Shown: positions 18,352-27,022, counted from the stretch's first letter. The stretch: DNA of 64,000 nucleotides from an uncultured Salinisphaerales bacterium (GCA_913055805.1 CAJXLF010000006.1:127735-191734), one strand, 5' to 3'. Notes: generated by a model from the letters alone, not told the origin. Program-made: numbers and translations.

Positions 18352-19020
18352 TTATTTCCTCGAAGCCAGACGATGCGCATGCCGTGTTGTCTCCGGCTCA
18401 CGATAGCGGGTCAGTGCCTGCATCACGAATGTAATTGCCGACTCCAGGTCGATACGGTGACCGGGTGAAATATATAGCGGCCGGACATTCTTGCGGCTGC
18501 GCAGCACCGCCCCTATGCACTCGTTCTTGTCGACCAGCGGCACCCAATCCCCCTTTTCCTCCGGTACGGCCTCATGCCTTCCGGTAAGGCGGGATTTGCC
18601 TACGCCAATGGCCGGCAAACCGGTTAACAGTCCCAGGTGACAGGCAATGCCGAAGCGCCGGGGATGGGCAATGCCATGGCCGTCACAAAGCAGCATGTCG
18701 GGCTGAACGGACAGACCCTCCAGCGATTCCAATACAGCGGGAATTTCACGGAATGACAGCAGACCGGGCACATAGGGGAAGCGGGTTGGCTGCCGCGCCA
18801 GGCACTGATCCACGGGTTGCAGGGTGAACAGATCGAGCACGACAACCGCAGCCCGTGTCGTGCGCCCCTGATCTTCGAAGCCCACATCCACGCCGGCCAC
18901 GTATTTCACGTCACCGAAGTCATTCTCCAGGGATATCTGGTCCCGCAGCTCCTTTTGAATCGCTATGGCCTGTTTCGGGGTAACATCCCAGGAATGCGGA
19001 ATCGATAATCCGGCTGCCAA
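18352..19020 (-). CDS. nfi: Endonuclease V (deoxyinosine 3' endonuclease)
   Basis: Protein of 222 aa that cleaves DNA one phosphodiester 3' of deoxyinosine, removing deaminated adenine. Family motifs: YVAGVDVGFEDQG with the catalytic Asp, FPYVPGLLSFRE (the wedge motif), DGHGIAHPRRFGIACHLG and IGVGKSRL. The length matches E. coli Nfi. The start is a TTG at 19020 with AGGTGG upstream; the frame closes at about 19036, leaving no better codon. The L,D-transpeptidase gene follows immediately, and the two are likely read by termination-reinitiation. Confidence 0.9.
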   Translation of the reverse strand: MAAGLSIPHSWDVTPKQAIAIQKELRDQISLENDFGDVKYVAGVDVGFEDQGRTTRAAVVVLDLFTLQPVDQCLARQPTRFPYVPGLLSFREIPAVLESLEGLSVQPDMLLCDGHGIAHPRRFGIACHLGLLTGLPAIGVGKSRLTGRHEAVPEEKGDWVPLVDKNECIGAVLRSRKNVRPLYISPGHRIDLESAITFVMQALTRYREPETTRHAHRLASRK

Positions 19021-19165
19021 ACGCCACCTGCCTGTTTAAATCCGTAGAGACATCATCATCCATAGCAGCGAAGCCAGTCGCAAGTGACTCCATCGCGTTG
19101 ACCAACAATCTGTACCCAGTATTGTTGCGGTCCTTTACTGTGAGCTTGAGTATAGTGCAGAGCTA

Positions 19166-20089
19166 ATGAATAACCGGTCGAAGACTTCGGACAGCAATAA
19201 CATCGCCGGGCGCTTTGCACCCTCACCCACGGGCGCACCGCATTTCGGCACCCTGCTGGCAGCCGTGGCCAGCTTTGTGCATGCCCGGGCCAGTGGCGCC
19301 GTATGGCGTGTACGTATAGAAGACCTGGATCAGGACCGTATTATGCCCGGCGCCGCCGACCAGATGCTGCATACCCTGGAAGCCTGCATCCTGCATTGGG
19401 ACGGCCCGGTCGTTTACCAGAGCCAGCGCAACACGGCCTACGAAGCTGCCCTGGAAGACCTGCTGCAAAGGGGTCTGGCCTTTGCCTGCGGCTGTTCGCG
19501 CAAGGATCTGCAGGATGCCAAATCCGGACCGGAGGGACCGATTTACCCCGGCACCTGCCGGCAAGGCCTGCCGCCGGGCAGGACAGCACGCAGTTACCGA
19601 CTCAGGGTGACGGATGAAGATATCTGCTTCGACGACCTCGTACTGGGATGTGTCTGCCAGAATCTGGCCCACGAAGTCGGGGATTTTGTCATTCGCCGGG
19701 CCGACGGTTACTTCGCCTATCAGCTTGCAGTGGTCGTGGATGATGCCTGGCAGCAGATTACCCAGGTCGTGCGCGGCGCTGATCTGCTTGCCTCCACCCA
19801 ACGGCAGATATTCCTGCAACGTCAACTCGGCCTGCCTACCCCCCTGTACCTGCACTTCCCTCTGATACTGGGGCCGGACGGCAAGAAGCTCAGCAAATCA
19901 GAAGACTCGCCACCCGTCGATCTGCGACACCCCGAGCGCTTGCTCCACCTGGCGCTGTCGGTCCTCGGACAGGATCCACCCGACGGCAAGGCGGAAGAAC
20001 TGCTGGCCTGGGCTGTTGAAAACTGGCGGCCTTCCGCGATTCCCGCTGTAGCCACCCTGCCCTATAGCGTGCTCAGCTCCCTGACCTGA
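19166..20089 (+). CDS. gluQ: Glutamyl-Q tRNA(Asp) synthetase
   Basis: Protein of 307 aa, a shortened glutamyl-tRNA synthetase without the anticodon-binding domain. It attaches glutamate to queuosine 34 of tRNA(Asp). It shows the HIGH-like FAPSPTGAPHFGTL (residues 13-26), VRIEDLDQDR, the zinc-type cysteines ACGCSRKDL with a later Cys pair region (YPGTCRQG), and the KMSKS-like GKKLSKSED. The length fits GluQRS. It is transcribed away from nfi, and its last 28 bp overlap the convergent Rieske oxygenase gene. Confidence 0.91.
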   Translation: MNNRSKTSDSNNIAGRFAPSPTGAPHFGTLLAAVASFVHARASGAVWRVRIEDLDQDRIMPGAADQMLHTLEACILHWDGPVVYQSQRNTAYEAALEDLLQRGLAFACGCSRKDLQDAKSGPEGPIYPGTCRQGLPPGRTARSYRLRVTDEDICFDDLVLGCVCQNLAHEVGDFVIRRADGYFAYQLAVVVDDAWQQITQVVRGADLLASTQRQIFLQRQLGLPTPLYLHFPLILGPDGKKLSKSEDSPPVDLRHPERLLHLALSVLGQDPPDGKAEELLAWAVENWRPSAIPAVATLPYSVLSSLT

Positions 20090-21276
20090 TCCGCCTCATC
20101 CAGCGCCTGTTGCAAGCTTTCGTGAAACTGGCGGATGGTGTATTCCATGCGGCCCAATGTGATGTCTGTATTCGCACCGGAAGCCAGACCGGCCTGAATC
20201 TGCTCTGCCGCATCCACATCCTCGGCCCGGAACACGGTCTCGTGAATCAGATTGAAGGTGTTCTCCCAATGGGTCTGCTCGGCCTCGGTGTTGCGTTCCG
20301 CAGGAATGAGCATGTGATGCACCCAGCGCATCTTGTCCACGGCGACCGGATAGAACGTCAGCACACTGCTGTAATCGGGATGATTGACCGTAATGCAGTT
20401 GGGGAAGATGAAATGCGTCATGGAACAGTGCTCGCGGAAATCCCATTGCTCCGGCGGCAGTGATGCTGCTTCCTCGATACGACGGCGCGCCACCGAGGAG
20501 CGCATGTGGCGGTTCACGGTTTCTGAAATCGCCATGGAATCCAGGAAGAACGGATAGACCGAATTCCGGTGCAGCACCTTGACGTGATAGGCCTCCAGAA
20601 AAGCGTCAATGATCAGCTTCCAGTTGTTGTCGTGCAGGCTTTCGGTCTTGCGGTATTGCACGAAGTCATCGAAACCCAGATAACTCAGGTCATCGCTAAT
20701 GGAACCCAGCCATTCGCCGACGTCGATCTTCTCGCCCGGCGTGGGCAGAACCCAGATCAGGCCATTCTTCACCTCACAGGGCAATTCCGTCAGGCCATGA
20801 TCATCCTTGTCCATAGCCGGAAAGAATTCGTCATGCGGCACATGTTTCAGGCTGCCGTCCAGGTTGTAAGTCCAGCCGTGATAGGGACAGACCAGCGTCT
20901 TGCGCTGGCACTGCTGCTCTTTTTGCAGGCGCATGCCACGGTGCCGGCAGACGTTGAGAAACGCGCGCACCCGGCCTTCGCCATCACGTGTAAGTAACAT
21001 TGGCAAATCAAGTCCGTCGTGTCTCAGGGTACTGCCCGCTTCGGGCAATTCCGAATCATGCCCCACAATCAACGGGAAACGCCGGAATACCACATCCCGC
21101 TCACGCTGACAGCGTTCAACCGAGAGATAGTTATCGACCGGAATGCTGGCCTGGCTATCGGCCATTTGCGGAACGCCGCTTTGCGCATTGCGAATCAGGC
21201 GCGCAAGGATGTCCAGCATCGCTTGTGGTGCGCGGGGCGTTTTCTCACGCTCTGCCGGTTGCATTGCAGTGGCCAT
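20062..21276 (-). CDS. Rieske non-haem iron aromatic-ring oxygenase, large subunit
   Basis: Protein of 404 aa, alpha-subunit type. The Rieske [2Fe-2S] ligands are CRHRG and CPYHGW (residues about 110-135). The mononuclear iron passage DNNWKLIIDAFLEAYHVKVLH gives the two His ligands; the Asp ligand lies later. Such oxygenases hydroxylate or demethylate aromatic or quaternary-amine substrates. No reductase or small subunit is adjacent, so the electron donor is elsewhere and the substrate is unknown. The ATG at 21276 has GGAG upstream. A TetR gene is divergent across a 14-bp palindrome and is the likely repressor. Confidence 0.87.
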   Translation of the reverse strand: MATAMQPAEREKTPRAPQAMLDILARLIRNAQSGVPQMADSQASIPVDNYLSVERCQRERDVVFRRFPLIVGHDSELPEAGSTLRHDGLDLPMLLTRDGEGRVRAFLNVCRHRGMRLQKEQQCQRKTLVCPYHGWTYNLDGSLKHVPHDEFFPAMDKDDHGLTELPCEVKNGLIWVLPTPGEKIDVGEWLGSISDDLSYLGFDDFVQYRKTESLHDNNWKLIIDAFLEAYHVKVLHRNSVYPFFLDSMAISETVNRHMRSSVARRRIEEAASLPPEQWDFREHCSMTHFIFPNCITVNHPDYSSVLTFYPVAVDKMRWVHHMLIPAERNTEAEQTHWENTFNLIHETVFRAEDVDAAEQIQAGLASGANTDITLGRMEYTIRQFHESLQQALDEADQVRELSTL

Positions 21277-21287
21277 GTCGTTCTCCG

Positions 21288-21316
21288 TTGACTATCTACC
21301 TACCGATCGGTAGTCT
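21288..21316 (+). promoter_or_regulatory. Promoter of the TetR gene, apparently leaderless
   Basis: The -35 hexamer TTGACT (21288-21293), a 17-bp spacer and TAGTCT (21311-21316) as -10 place the transcription start at about 21323, the A of the TetR start codon. No Shine-Dalgarno precedes that ATG. The operator palindrome fills most of the spacer. Confidence 0.5.
21300..21313. promoter_or_regulatory. TetR-type operator palindrome
   Basis: CTACCGATCGGTAG is a perfect 14-bp palindrome. It lies between the -35 and -10 boxes of the divergent TetR gene and 24 bp before the Rieske oxygenase start. The TACCGATCGGTA core resembles operators of TetR repressors in hydrocarbon and lipid metabolism. A dimer bound here would block both directions. 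Confidence 0.7.
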
Positions 21317-21322
21317 AACAAG

Positions 21323-21955
21323 ATGCAACCTCTAGTCAATGCCCCCGTCGAGTCCACCCGCGAACGTCTGCTGCAAGCCGCCAGTCAGTACTTTGCGGAC
21401 AAGGGTTTCTATGGCACCAGCATCCGTGATGTAGCCGAGGCCGTGGGGATCAGCAAGCCCTCACTGATTCATCACTTCCCCAGCAAGGAAAGCCTGTACT
21501 CCGAAGTCCTCAAGCGTATTGCCACCGGCCTGAATGCGCGCCTGGAAGAAGCACTGGACGCCCCGGTGGATGAACGCGAAAAACTGCATCGTTTCGTCGA
21601 TCGCTTCTGCGCCTGGTCATTCACCCATGAACATGACGCCCGCATCCTGATGCGTGAGCTGCTGGACAACCCGCAGCGCCTGGCCGAGGTGCATACCTGG
21701 CACCTGAAAGCCCTGATGGACAACCTGGTCAACATGATTGAATCCGGTCAGCGAAAAGGCCTGTTCCGCAAGGCCGAACCCCTGCCGGTGATTATCAACC
21801 TGCTCGGCGGTCAGCATTACGCCATGATCGTGAAACCAACACTGGAACGCATTTATGGCGAATCCAGTTGCCAGCGCCTGGACCTGCAACAGGCGGCCAT
21901 TCTCAAACGCATGCTGGATGCGGAGCTGCTGCCCAGAAACCCCAGTGAAAATTGA
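21323..21955 (+). CDS. TetR-family transcriptional regulator
   Basis: Protein of 210 aa. The N-terminal HTH is clear: TRERLLQAASQYFADKGFYG, then IRDVAEAVGISKPSLIHHFPSKESLY (residues about 33-58, shown here in two parts of the domain). The helical C-terminal ligand domain is unassigned. It is divergent from the Rieske oxygenase gene with a shared palindrome, so it is probably its repressor, induced by a substrate or CoA ester. No Shine-Dalgarno is visible, and promoter spacing suggests translation from a leaderless mRNA. tRNA-Val starts 39 bp after the stop codon. Confidence 0.87.
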   Translation: MQPLVNAPVESTRERLLQAASQYFADKGFYGTSIRDVAEAVGISKPSLIHHFPSKESLYSEVLKRIATGLNARLEEALDAPVDEREKLHRFVDRFCAWSFTHEHDARILMRELLDNPQRLAEVHTWHLKALMDNLVNMIESGQRKGLFRKAEPLPVIINLLGGQHYAMIVKPTLERIYGESSCQRLDLQQAAILKRMLDAELLPRNPSEN

Positions 21956-21994
21956 CGGAAAAGCCCGCTGCGCTTAAGATTGCCGCCCTCTTTT

Positions 21995-22069
21995 GGGCGG
22001 TTAGCTCAGCGGTAGAGCACTGTCTTCACACGGCAGGGGTCACTGGTTCAATCCCAGTACCGCCCACCA
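21995..22069 (+). tRNA. tRNA-Val (anticodon CAC)
   Basis: A complete cloverleaf can be drawn. The acceptor stem GGGCGGT pairs with ACCGCCC, the D-stem is GCTC/GAGC, and the anticodon stem CTGTC/GGCAG closes the loop TTCACAC with anticodon CAC at 22027-22029. The T-arm is CTGGTTCAATCCCAG. Discriminator A is followed by an encoded CCA. It reads GTG valine codons. Confidence 0.95.
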
Positions 22070-22072
22070 ACA

Positions 22073-22103
22073 AAAACGGCCTGGGTTTCCCCCAGGCCGT
22101 TTT
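22073..22103. terminator. Bidirectional rho-independent terminator
   Basis: The stem ACGGCCTGGG / CCCAGGCCGT has a TTTCC loop. It is flanked by an A-run on the left and a T-run on the right, so it can end tRNA-Val transcription rightward and fadJ transcription leftward. Confidence 0.9.
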
Positions 22104-22135
22104 CTTTCTGCATACCGACAAACGGCCTTACGATT

Positions 22136-24358
22136 TCAGGAATAGAAGCGCTGCTTTGCCTTGCCGCGCGCCTTGCTCATTTCCACCAGAATCGGTGCAG
22201 GTTCGAAGCGGCGACCATAGCGTTCAGCCAACTCGCCCATCCGTGTCACAAAAGCCTTGATTCCGACCTGATCGATAAAACGGAACGGGCCACCGGTGAA
22301 CGGCAGGAAGCCCAGGCCAAATACCGCACCGATATCCCCATGCATGGGCTCGGCCAGGATGCCGTCCCCCAGGCAATGAGCGGCTTCATTGGCGAACATA
22401 TAGATGCAACGTTCGGCGATTTCAGCCGGATCCATCCGTTTGTCAGGCTTCACGCCCATCGCTGCATAAAGTTCTTCATTGACGGGGCGCGGACCCTTCT
22501 TTTTCTGCTCATCGTAGATGTAGAAACCACGGCCGGTCTTGCGACCCAGCCAGTTCTTTTCCTGCATCATCTGCGAAGCATCCGGCAGCGCCATGCGCTC
22601 ACCGAAGCTGGCTTCCAGAATCGGCCCAACCTTGAGACCCACGTCGATACCCACTTCATCCATCAGGGTCACCGGGCCGATCGGAAGGCCGTAGTCCAGC
22701 AGGGCATTGTCGACATCCCGCACCGGCACACCCTCGCCCAGCAGGCGCGCGGCCTCATTCAGGTAAGGCGCCAGGATACGGGTGGTGTAGAAACCGGGAC
22801 CATCCTTCACCACGATCACGGTCTTGCCCTGGGCCTTGCCGAATGCCACACAGCTGGCTATCACTTCCGGAGAAGTTTTCTCCGTCGTGATGATTTCCAG
22901 CAGCGGCATCTTCTCGACCGGCGAGAAATAATGCAGACCAATCACGTTTTCCGGGCGTTTCGCTGCCTCGGCAATCTTCGTGACAGGAATGGAAGACGTG
23001 TTGGTTCCGAAGATGATGTCCTTGTTACCCAGGGCCTCGATGTCTTTCACCATCTGGTGCTTGAGCTCAACGCTCTCGAACACCGCCTCGATCACCAGGT
23101 CACAGGATTTGAAACCTGTGTAGTCGGTCGTCGTCGTGGTACGACTCAATTGACGACCGGCTGCCTGCGGCGTCAGCACCTTGCGGCTGACGCGTCGATC
23201 ATAGAACTTGTGCAGGTAATCCAGCCCAGCTGCCAACCCCTTGTCATCGCGGTCTTTCAGGCGCACATCGCAGTTCGCCTTTTCCACCGAGGTGAGCGCA
23301 ATACCAGCGCCCATCAGACCGGCGCCCAGCACACCCACTTTTTCAATATCGCGAGTCTTCACGCCCATCTGGACGAAGGTTTCCTTCTTCAGGGCTTCGG
23401 TCGCATGAAACAGGCTGCGCAGACCGGCCGACTGCGGCGTCATCGCCAGCTTGCCGAATTCGCGGGCCTCAGCAGCATAGCCGGCCTTGATACCCTTGCT
23501 GAAGCCTTCCTCAACCACATCGAGAATAGCCTCGGCGGCAGGATAGTTACCGCGGGTCTTGGACAGCGCTTGCTTGCGTGCTTGCTGAAACAGCAGCTTG
23601 CGACCCGCCGGGTTCTCTTCCAGCGCCAAACTCATCGCTTCTTCACGGATGTTCTGCAGACGGGAAGCAATATCGGGTTTGGCCTTCGGCGCCTTCGTCA
23701 GCTTCAATGCATGTTTGGCGGCAGCTTCCACCAGGATATCGGCCGGCACCACGGCATCGACCACACCAAGTTTCTTTGCCTGCGCCGGACGCAGCTGGCG
23801 TCCGGTCAACATCAGGTCGAGAGCCTTGGCAATCCCGATCAAGCGTGGCAACCGTTGCGTACCACCACCGGCGGGTAACAGGCCCAGCATCACTTCCGGC
23901 AGGCCCAAAGCTGTTTTCGAACTGTCAGCTGCAATTCGTGCATCACAGGCCAGCGCCAGTTCCAGACCCCCGCCCAGGCAGGCGCCATCGATGGCGGCCA
24001 CCACCGGAATTGGCAGATTTTCCAGCTGCTGCAGTGCCTGCTGGCATTCACGTGACAACGCAGAGACGTCTTCTGCTGTCTCCAGTTGGTCAAACATGTT
24101 GATGTCAGCGCCGGCGACGAAAGAACCCGGCTTGGTGGAACAGATCACCAGGCCCTTCAGGCCCTGCGCTGCACGCACCTCGTTCATGGCATCGTCGAAC
24201 TGTAGAGCGAATTCTTCCTTCAGTGTGTTCTGCTTGTCACCAGGAACATTGATCTCAATGACACCTACCTTGTCGTCGCGTACGTAAAAATTGAACGCGC
24301 TCTCAACAGTTGGCTCGCCCTGATATTCCAATTTCGCTGCCAGATTGCTCTTGCTCAT
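22136..24358 (-). CDS. fadJ: Fatty-acid oxidation multifunctional alpha subunit (FadJ/FadB type)
   Basis: Protein of 740 aa with enoyl-CoA hydratase and L-3-hydroxyacyl-CoA dehydrogenase activities of beta-oxidation. The N-terminal crotonase domain shows CSTKPGSFVAGADINMF, AAIDGACLGGGLELALACD and GLPEVMLGLLPAGGGTQRLPR as separate motifs. The NAD-binding domain begins VGVLGAGLMGAGIA, and the C-terminal dehydrogenase domain contains GLHYFSPVEKMPLLEI and the second helical repeat. The ATG at 24358 follows the thiolase stop by 4 bp; the longer in-frame start at 24409 lies inside the thiolase gene. The FadI-like partner upstream makes FadJ the better name than FadB. Confidence 0.9.
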   Translation of the reverse strand: MSKSNLAAKLEYQGEPTVESAFNFYVRDDKVGVIEINVPGDKQNTLKEEFALQFDDAMNEVRAAQGLKGLVICSTKPGSFVAGADINMFDQLETAEDVSALSRECQQALQQLENLPIPVVAAIDGACLGGGLELALACDARIAADSSKTALGLPEVMLGLLPAGGGTQRLPRLIGIAKALDLMLTGRQLRPAQAKKLGVVDAVVPADILVEAAAKHALKLTKAPKAKPDIASRLQNIREEAMSLALEENPAGRKLLFQQARKQALSKTRGNYPAAEAILDVVEEGFSKGIKAGYAAEAREFGKLAMTPQSAGLRSLFHATEALKKETFVQMGVKTRDIEKVGVLGAGLMGAGIALTSVEKANCDVRLKDRDDKGLAAGLDYLHKFYDRRVSRKVLTPQAAGRQLSRTTTTTDYTGFKSCDLVIEAVFESVELKHQMVKDIEALGNKDIIFGTNTSSIPVTKIAEAAKRPENVIGLHYFSPVEKMPLLEIITTEKTSPEVIASCVAFGKAQGKTVIVVKDGPGFYTTRILAPYLNEAARLLGEGVPVRDVDNALLDYGLPIGPVTLMDEVGIDVGLKVGPILEASFGERMALPDASQMMQEKNWLGRKTGRGFYIYDEQKKKGPRPVNEELYAAMGVKPDKRMDPAEIAERCIYMFANEAAHCLGDGILAEPMHGDIGAVFGLGFLPFTGGPFRFIDQVGIKAFVTRMGELAERYGRRFEPAPILVEMSKARGKAKQRFYS

Positions 24359-24362
24359 GGTT

Positions 24363-25679
24363 TTACTCCGATTCGATAACCATCGCAGCGCCAATGCCGC
24401 CGGCCGCACAGGCCGTCATCAGGGCCATTCCGCCCCCTCGACGTTTTAATTCATTCGCTGTCTGGCCGATGATGCGAGCACCGGTGGCGCCAAAAGGATG
24501 ACCGTAGGAAATTGAACCGCCGACAACATTCAGTTTGTCGCGATCAACTTCACCCACTGCCTTGCTACGACCGGCATGCCTGGCAAGATATTCCCTGGAA
24601 TCAAGGCCACGGATGTTGCAGGCAATCTGTGCCGCAAAGGCTTCATGCATATCGATCAGGGTCATGTCTTTCAGACTGACACCCGCACGATCCAGCGCCA
24701 CGGGTGCAGCCAGCACCGGCCCCATTAACAGATCTTCCTGCGGGCATCGTGCGGCAAAGGCCGATGAACGGATATAGGCAATCGGCTCATAGCCCATTGC
24801 CTTGGCCGTATCCTCGCTCATGAGAATCATGGCGGAGGCGCCATCTGTCAGCGGGCTGGCGTTGCCGGCCGTGACTGTGCCGTATTCACGGTCGAATACC
24901 GGCTTGAGCCTGGCATAACTGTCACGCTCGGAGTTATGACGCACCAGATTATCTTCATGCACCGCCCGCGACTTGCCGGCGCCATTCACGAATGCCGTCA
25001 TGACTTCCTTGTCCATCTTGCCGTCGGCCCAGGCCCTGGCGGCATTGCTGTGCGAGGCATGGGCAATGTCGTCCTGTTCCTCGCGGGTCACCCCCCAGGC
25101 CTTGGCCATGGCTTCGGCGCTCTGGCCCATGGTCTTGCCCGTGGAATATTCAGTAATGGATGGCGCCGTGGGAATCAGATCCTTCGGACGCAGTTTCGAC
25201 AGCAGTTTGATGCGCTCACCGGTGGTCTTGGCGAAGTTCACATCACGCAGCGTGGCTGAAAACTTCTCGGAAAGCGGGATACGCACGCTGGAAGTTGAAT
25301 CCACGCCGCCGGCGATGGCGATATCAGTCTCGCCCACGACAATGCTGTTGGCTGCGGTCGCCGCCGTCTGGAAGCTGGTGGCGCAGGCGCGGGTGATGGA
25401 ATAGGCATCGGTATAGGGGTTCATGCCGGTGGCCAGCACGATCTCACGGCCGATGAAGGGCGCGTCCGGCATCATGATGGTCTGGCCGAAAACCAGCTGC
25501 TCAACCTGTTGCGGATCGAGATCGCTGCGTGCCAGCAGTTCAGACACCAGCATGGCGCCCAGTTCGATCGGGTTCAGGTCACGGAAGTGCGTACCCATGC
25601 GGGCGAAGGGGGTGCGCAATGTCGAGACAATGGCGACCCGGCCATTCTTGCCCTTCATTTCGATGCGGTCTGATTTCAT
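24363..25679 (-). CDS. fadI: Acetyl-CoA C-acyltransferase (FadI-type thiolase)
   Basis: Protein of 438 aa, thiolase superfamily, closest in pattern and length to E. coli FadI (436 aa). It carries out the last step of beta-oxidation, 3-ketoacyl-CoA to acetyl-CoA plus shortened acyl-CoA. The nucleophilic Cys is in SITRACATSFQ. The catalytic His lies in IDMHEAFAAQ and the second Cys region in ACAAGGIGAAM, with GGSISYGHPFGATGAR before it. The start has AGAGGA 8 bp upstream. First gene of the fadIJ operon; a small palindrome overlaps a TATAAA box in its promoter region. Confidence 0.92.
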   Translation of the reverse strand: MKSDRIEMKGKNGRVAIVSTLRTPFARMGTHFRDLNPIELGAMLVSELLARSDLDPQQVEQLVFGQTIMMPDAPFIGREIVLATGMNPYTDAYSITRACATSFQTAATAANSIVVGETDIAIAGGVDSTSSVRIPLSEKFSATLRDVNFAKTTGERIKLLSKLRPKDLIPTAPSITEYSTGKTMGQSAEAMAKAWGVTREEQDDIAHASHSNAARAWADGKMDKEVMTAFVNGAGKSRAVHEDNLVRHNSERDSYARLKPVFDREYGTVTAGNASPLTDGASAMILMSEDTAKAMGYEPIAYIRSSAFAARCPQEDLLMGPVLAAPVALDRAGVSLKDMTLIDMHEAFAAQIACNIRGLDSREYLARHAGRSKAVGEVDRDKLNVVGGSISYGHPFGATGARIIGQTANELKRRGGGMALMTACAAGGIGAAMVIESE

Positions 25680-25706
25680 TACAGGTCCTCTAAGATTAAG
25701 CGAATG

Positions 25707-25720
25707 CTGCTTTATAGCAG
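25707..25720. promoter_or_regulatory. Inverted repeat over a -10-like box, fadIJ promoter region
   Basis: Arms CTGCT and AGCAG flank TTAT. On the minus strand this contains TATAAA, about 30 bp before the fadI start. It does not match the E. coli FadR or Pseudomonas PsrA consensus that I know. Its position suggests an operator overlapping the promoter. Confidence 0.35.
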
Positions 25721-25742
25721 TTCAGGACACAGGACACAGGAA

Positions 25743-25764
25743 AGGCCGCCCTTGCGGGCGGCCT
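25743..25764 (-). terminator. Hairpin terminator of the VCBS gene
   Basis: Perfect 8-bp stem GGCCGCCC / GGGCGGCC with a 4-nt loop, about 14 bp after the stop codon of the VCBS gene. On the minus strand only a short T-rich tail (CCTTTCC) follows, so termination may be weak. Confidence 0.6.
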
Positions 25765-25777
25765 GCCCACTCAGCCC

Positions 25778-26932
25778 TTACTGCGAAATGTTTTTCACAA
25801 TCGATACATTGTTGGGTCCGGCTGCGGCCATATCCACGTCACCGTCTCCGTCCAGATCACCCAACGCCGGGGTCTGCGGAAAACCGGTCACACTCACGGC
25901 CAGCGGCGAGCCGAAGCTACCATCACCGTTGCCCGGGAAGACATTGACCTTGGCTTCACCTACCACGGCCTCGGCAATATCCAGATTGCCGTCACCATCG
26001 AAGTCCGCCAGCGCAACACTCACCGGTCCCAGTCCGCCAAACATGCGGTTCTGGCTGAAAATGGTCTGGAAACCACCCTGTCCGTCTGACAGCACCGCAG
26101 TGACGGTGAAGGAGAAGGAGTCAGCCGTGACCACGTCGTCGATACCGTCATTGTTGATATCGCCGGCGGTGCCGTCTTCAGGGATGAAGCCGACAATGCT
26201 GAAGCCGCTTTCGGCGAAGTTGCCGTTGCCGTCGCCCAGCAGCGCAATCACACGTTGCCCGAAACCATCGGTGGCAAGAATGTCGGCATTGCCGTCGTTA
26301 TTCAGGTTGGCGGGCTTGATGGAGGTCAGCGCGCCGGCCACGAAATTGAGCGACCCTGCACCGAAGGTGCCATCGCCATTGCCGATGTGAATCTGCAGAC
26401 CCCCCTGGGTCATGCCGACGATATCCGGTGTGCCGTCGTTATCCACGTCCATGGCAATCGCCTGCTGCTGGTAGGCAATCGGCATGTTGTGGGTCTGGAT
26501 TTCGGTAAAATTGCCGGCGCCATCCCCCTGCAGCACATGGATGATGAAGCCATCAAAGGCCAGCAGGTCGATATTGCCGTCACCGTTATGATCGGCGGCA
26601 TTGATCGCACCAACCGCCGCACCAATATTCACGACCTGCGCTGCACCGAAGACGCCATTGCCCTGGTTCTTCATCACACGCGGACCCTGGCCGAACTGGT
26701 CGGCAAGAATCAGGTCGATATCGCCATCATTGTCCACGTCCGCAGCTATGGTATTTTCCGGCGCCGGGCCAGGGCCTGAGGCGCTGCCCGTGGGATAGTT
26801 CACCGCGGATGCGAAGGCAATCCCCGTGCTACCGCCACCCTGCCACCAGTCCTGCCATCCGGCGCCCGCCTGGGCGCTCACCGCCAGCAAGCCGGCGGTC
26901 GCGGTACAAGTCATCGTCTGCTTAAAGTTCAT
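25778..26932 (-). CDS. Secreted FG-GAP/VCBS seven-repeat protein
   Basis: Protein of 384 aa. After a signal peptide (MNFKQTMTCTATAGLLAVSA), seven repeats of about 45-50 aa each carry a calcium loop of the D-x-D-x-D-G-x-x-D type: DVDNDGDID, DHNGDGNID, DVDNDGTPD, NLNNDGNAD, DINNDGIDD, DFDGDGNLD and DLDGDGDVD. Such FG-GAP repeats build a seven-bladed beta-propeller that binds calcium and often a glycan or protein partner. No catalytic domain or anchor is visible. The ATG at 26932 has GGAGGA 5 bp upstream. It follows the CocE-like gene by 90 bp on the same strand and may share its transcript. Confidence 0.82.
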   Translation of the reverse strand: MNFKQTMTCTATAGLLAVSAQAGAGWQDWWQGGGSTGIAFASAVNYPTGSASGPGPAPENTIAADVDNDGDIDLILADQFGQGPRVMKNQGNGVFGAAQVVNIGAAVGAINAADHNGDGNIDLLAFDGFIIHVLQGDGAGNFTEIQTHNMPIAYQQQAIAMDVDNDGTPDIVGMTQGGLQIHIGNGDGTFGAGSLNFVAGALTSIKPANLNNDGNADILATDGFGQRVIALLGDGNGNFAESGFSIVGFIPEDGTAGDINNDGIDDVVTADSFSFTVTAVLSDGQGGFQTIFSQNRMFGGLGPVSVALADFDGDGNLDIAEAVVGEAKVNVFPGNGDGSFGSPLAVSVTGFPQTPALGDLDGDGDVDMAAAGPNNVSIVKNISQ

Positions 26933-27022
26933 GTGATCCTCCATAGATCGCAAAAAGTGAAGACCTTGCGGTCAGTAACTCCTGCATTCATCCTTTTGTT
27001 ATTGAGTGATCCCCGGGCCCGC

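Noticed and set aside
22340-23878. 512-codon open frame on the plus strand inside fadJ
   Set aside because: It runs opposite to a complete fadJ, shows no recognisable motif, and arises from GC-rich codon bias on the antisense strand.
25724-25740. Possible insertion footprint from the short GGACACA direct repeat
   Set aside because: Two adjacent 7-bp copies are too little, and no terminal inverted repeats or transposase remnant is nearby.
25778-26932. Regular repeats suggesting a CRISPR or tandem DNA array
   Set aside because: The periodicity is in the protein (FG-GAP calcium loops); the DNA units are diverged and have no spacers.
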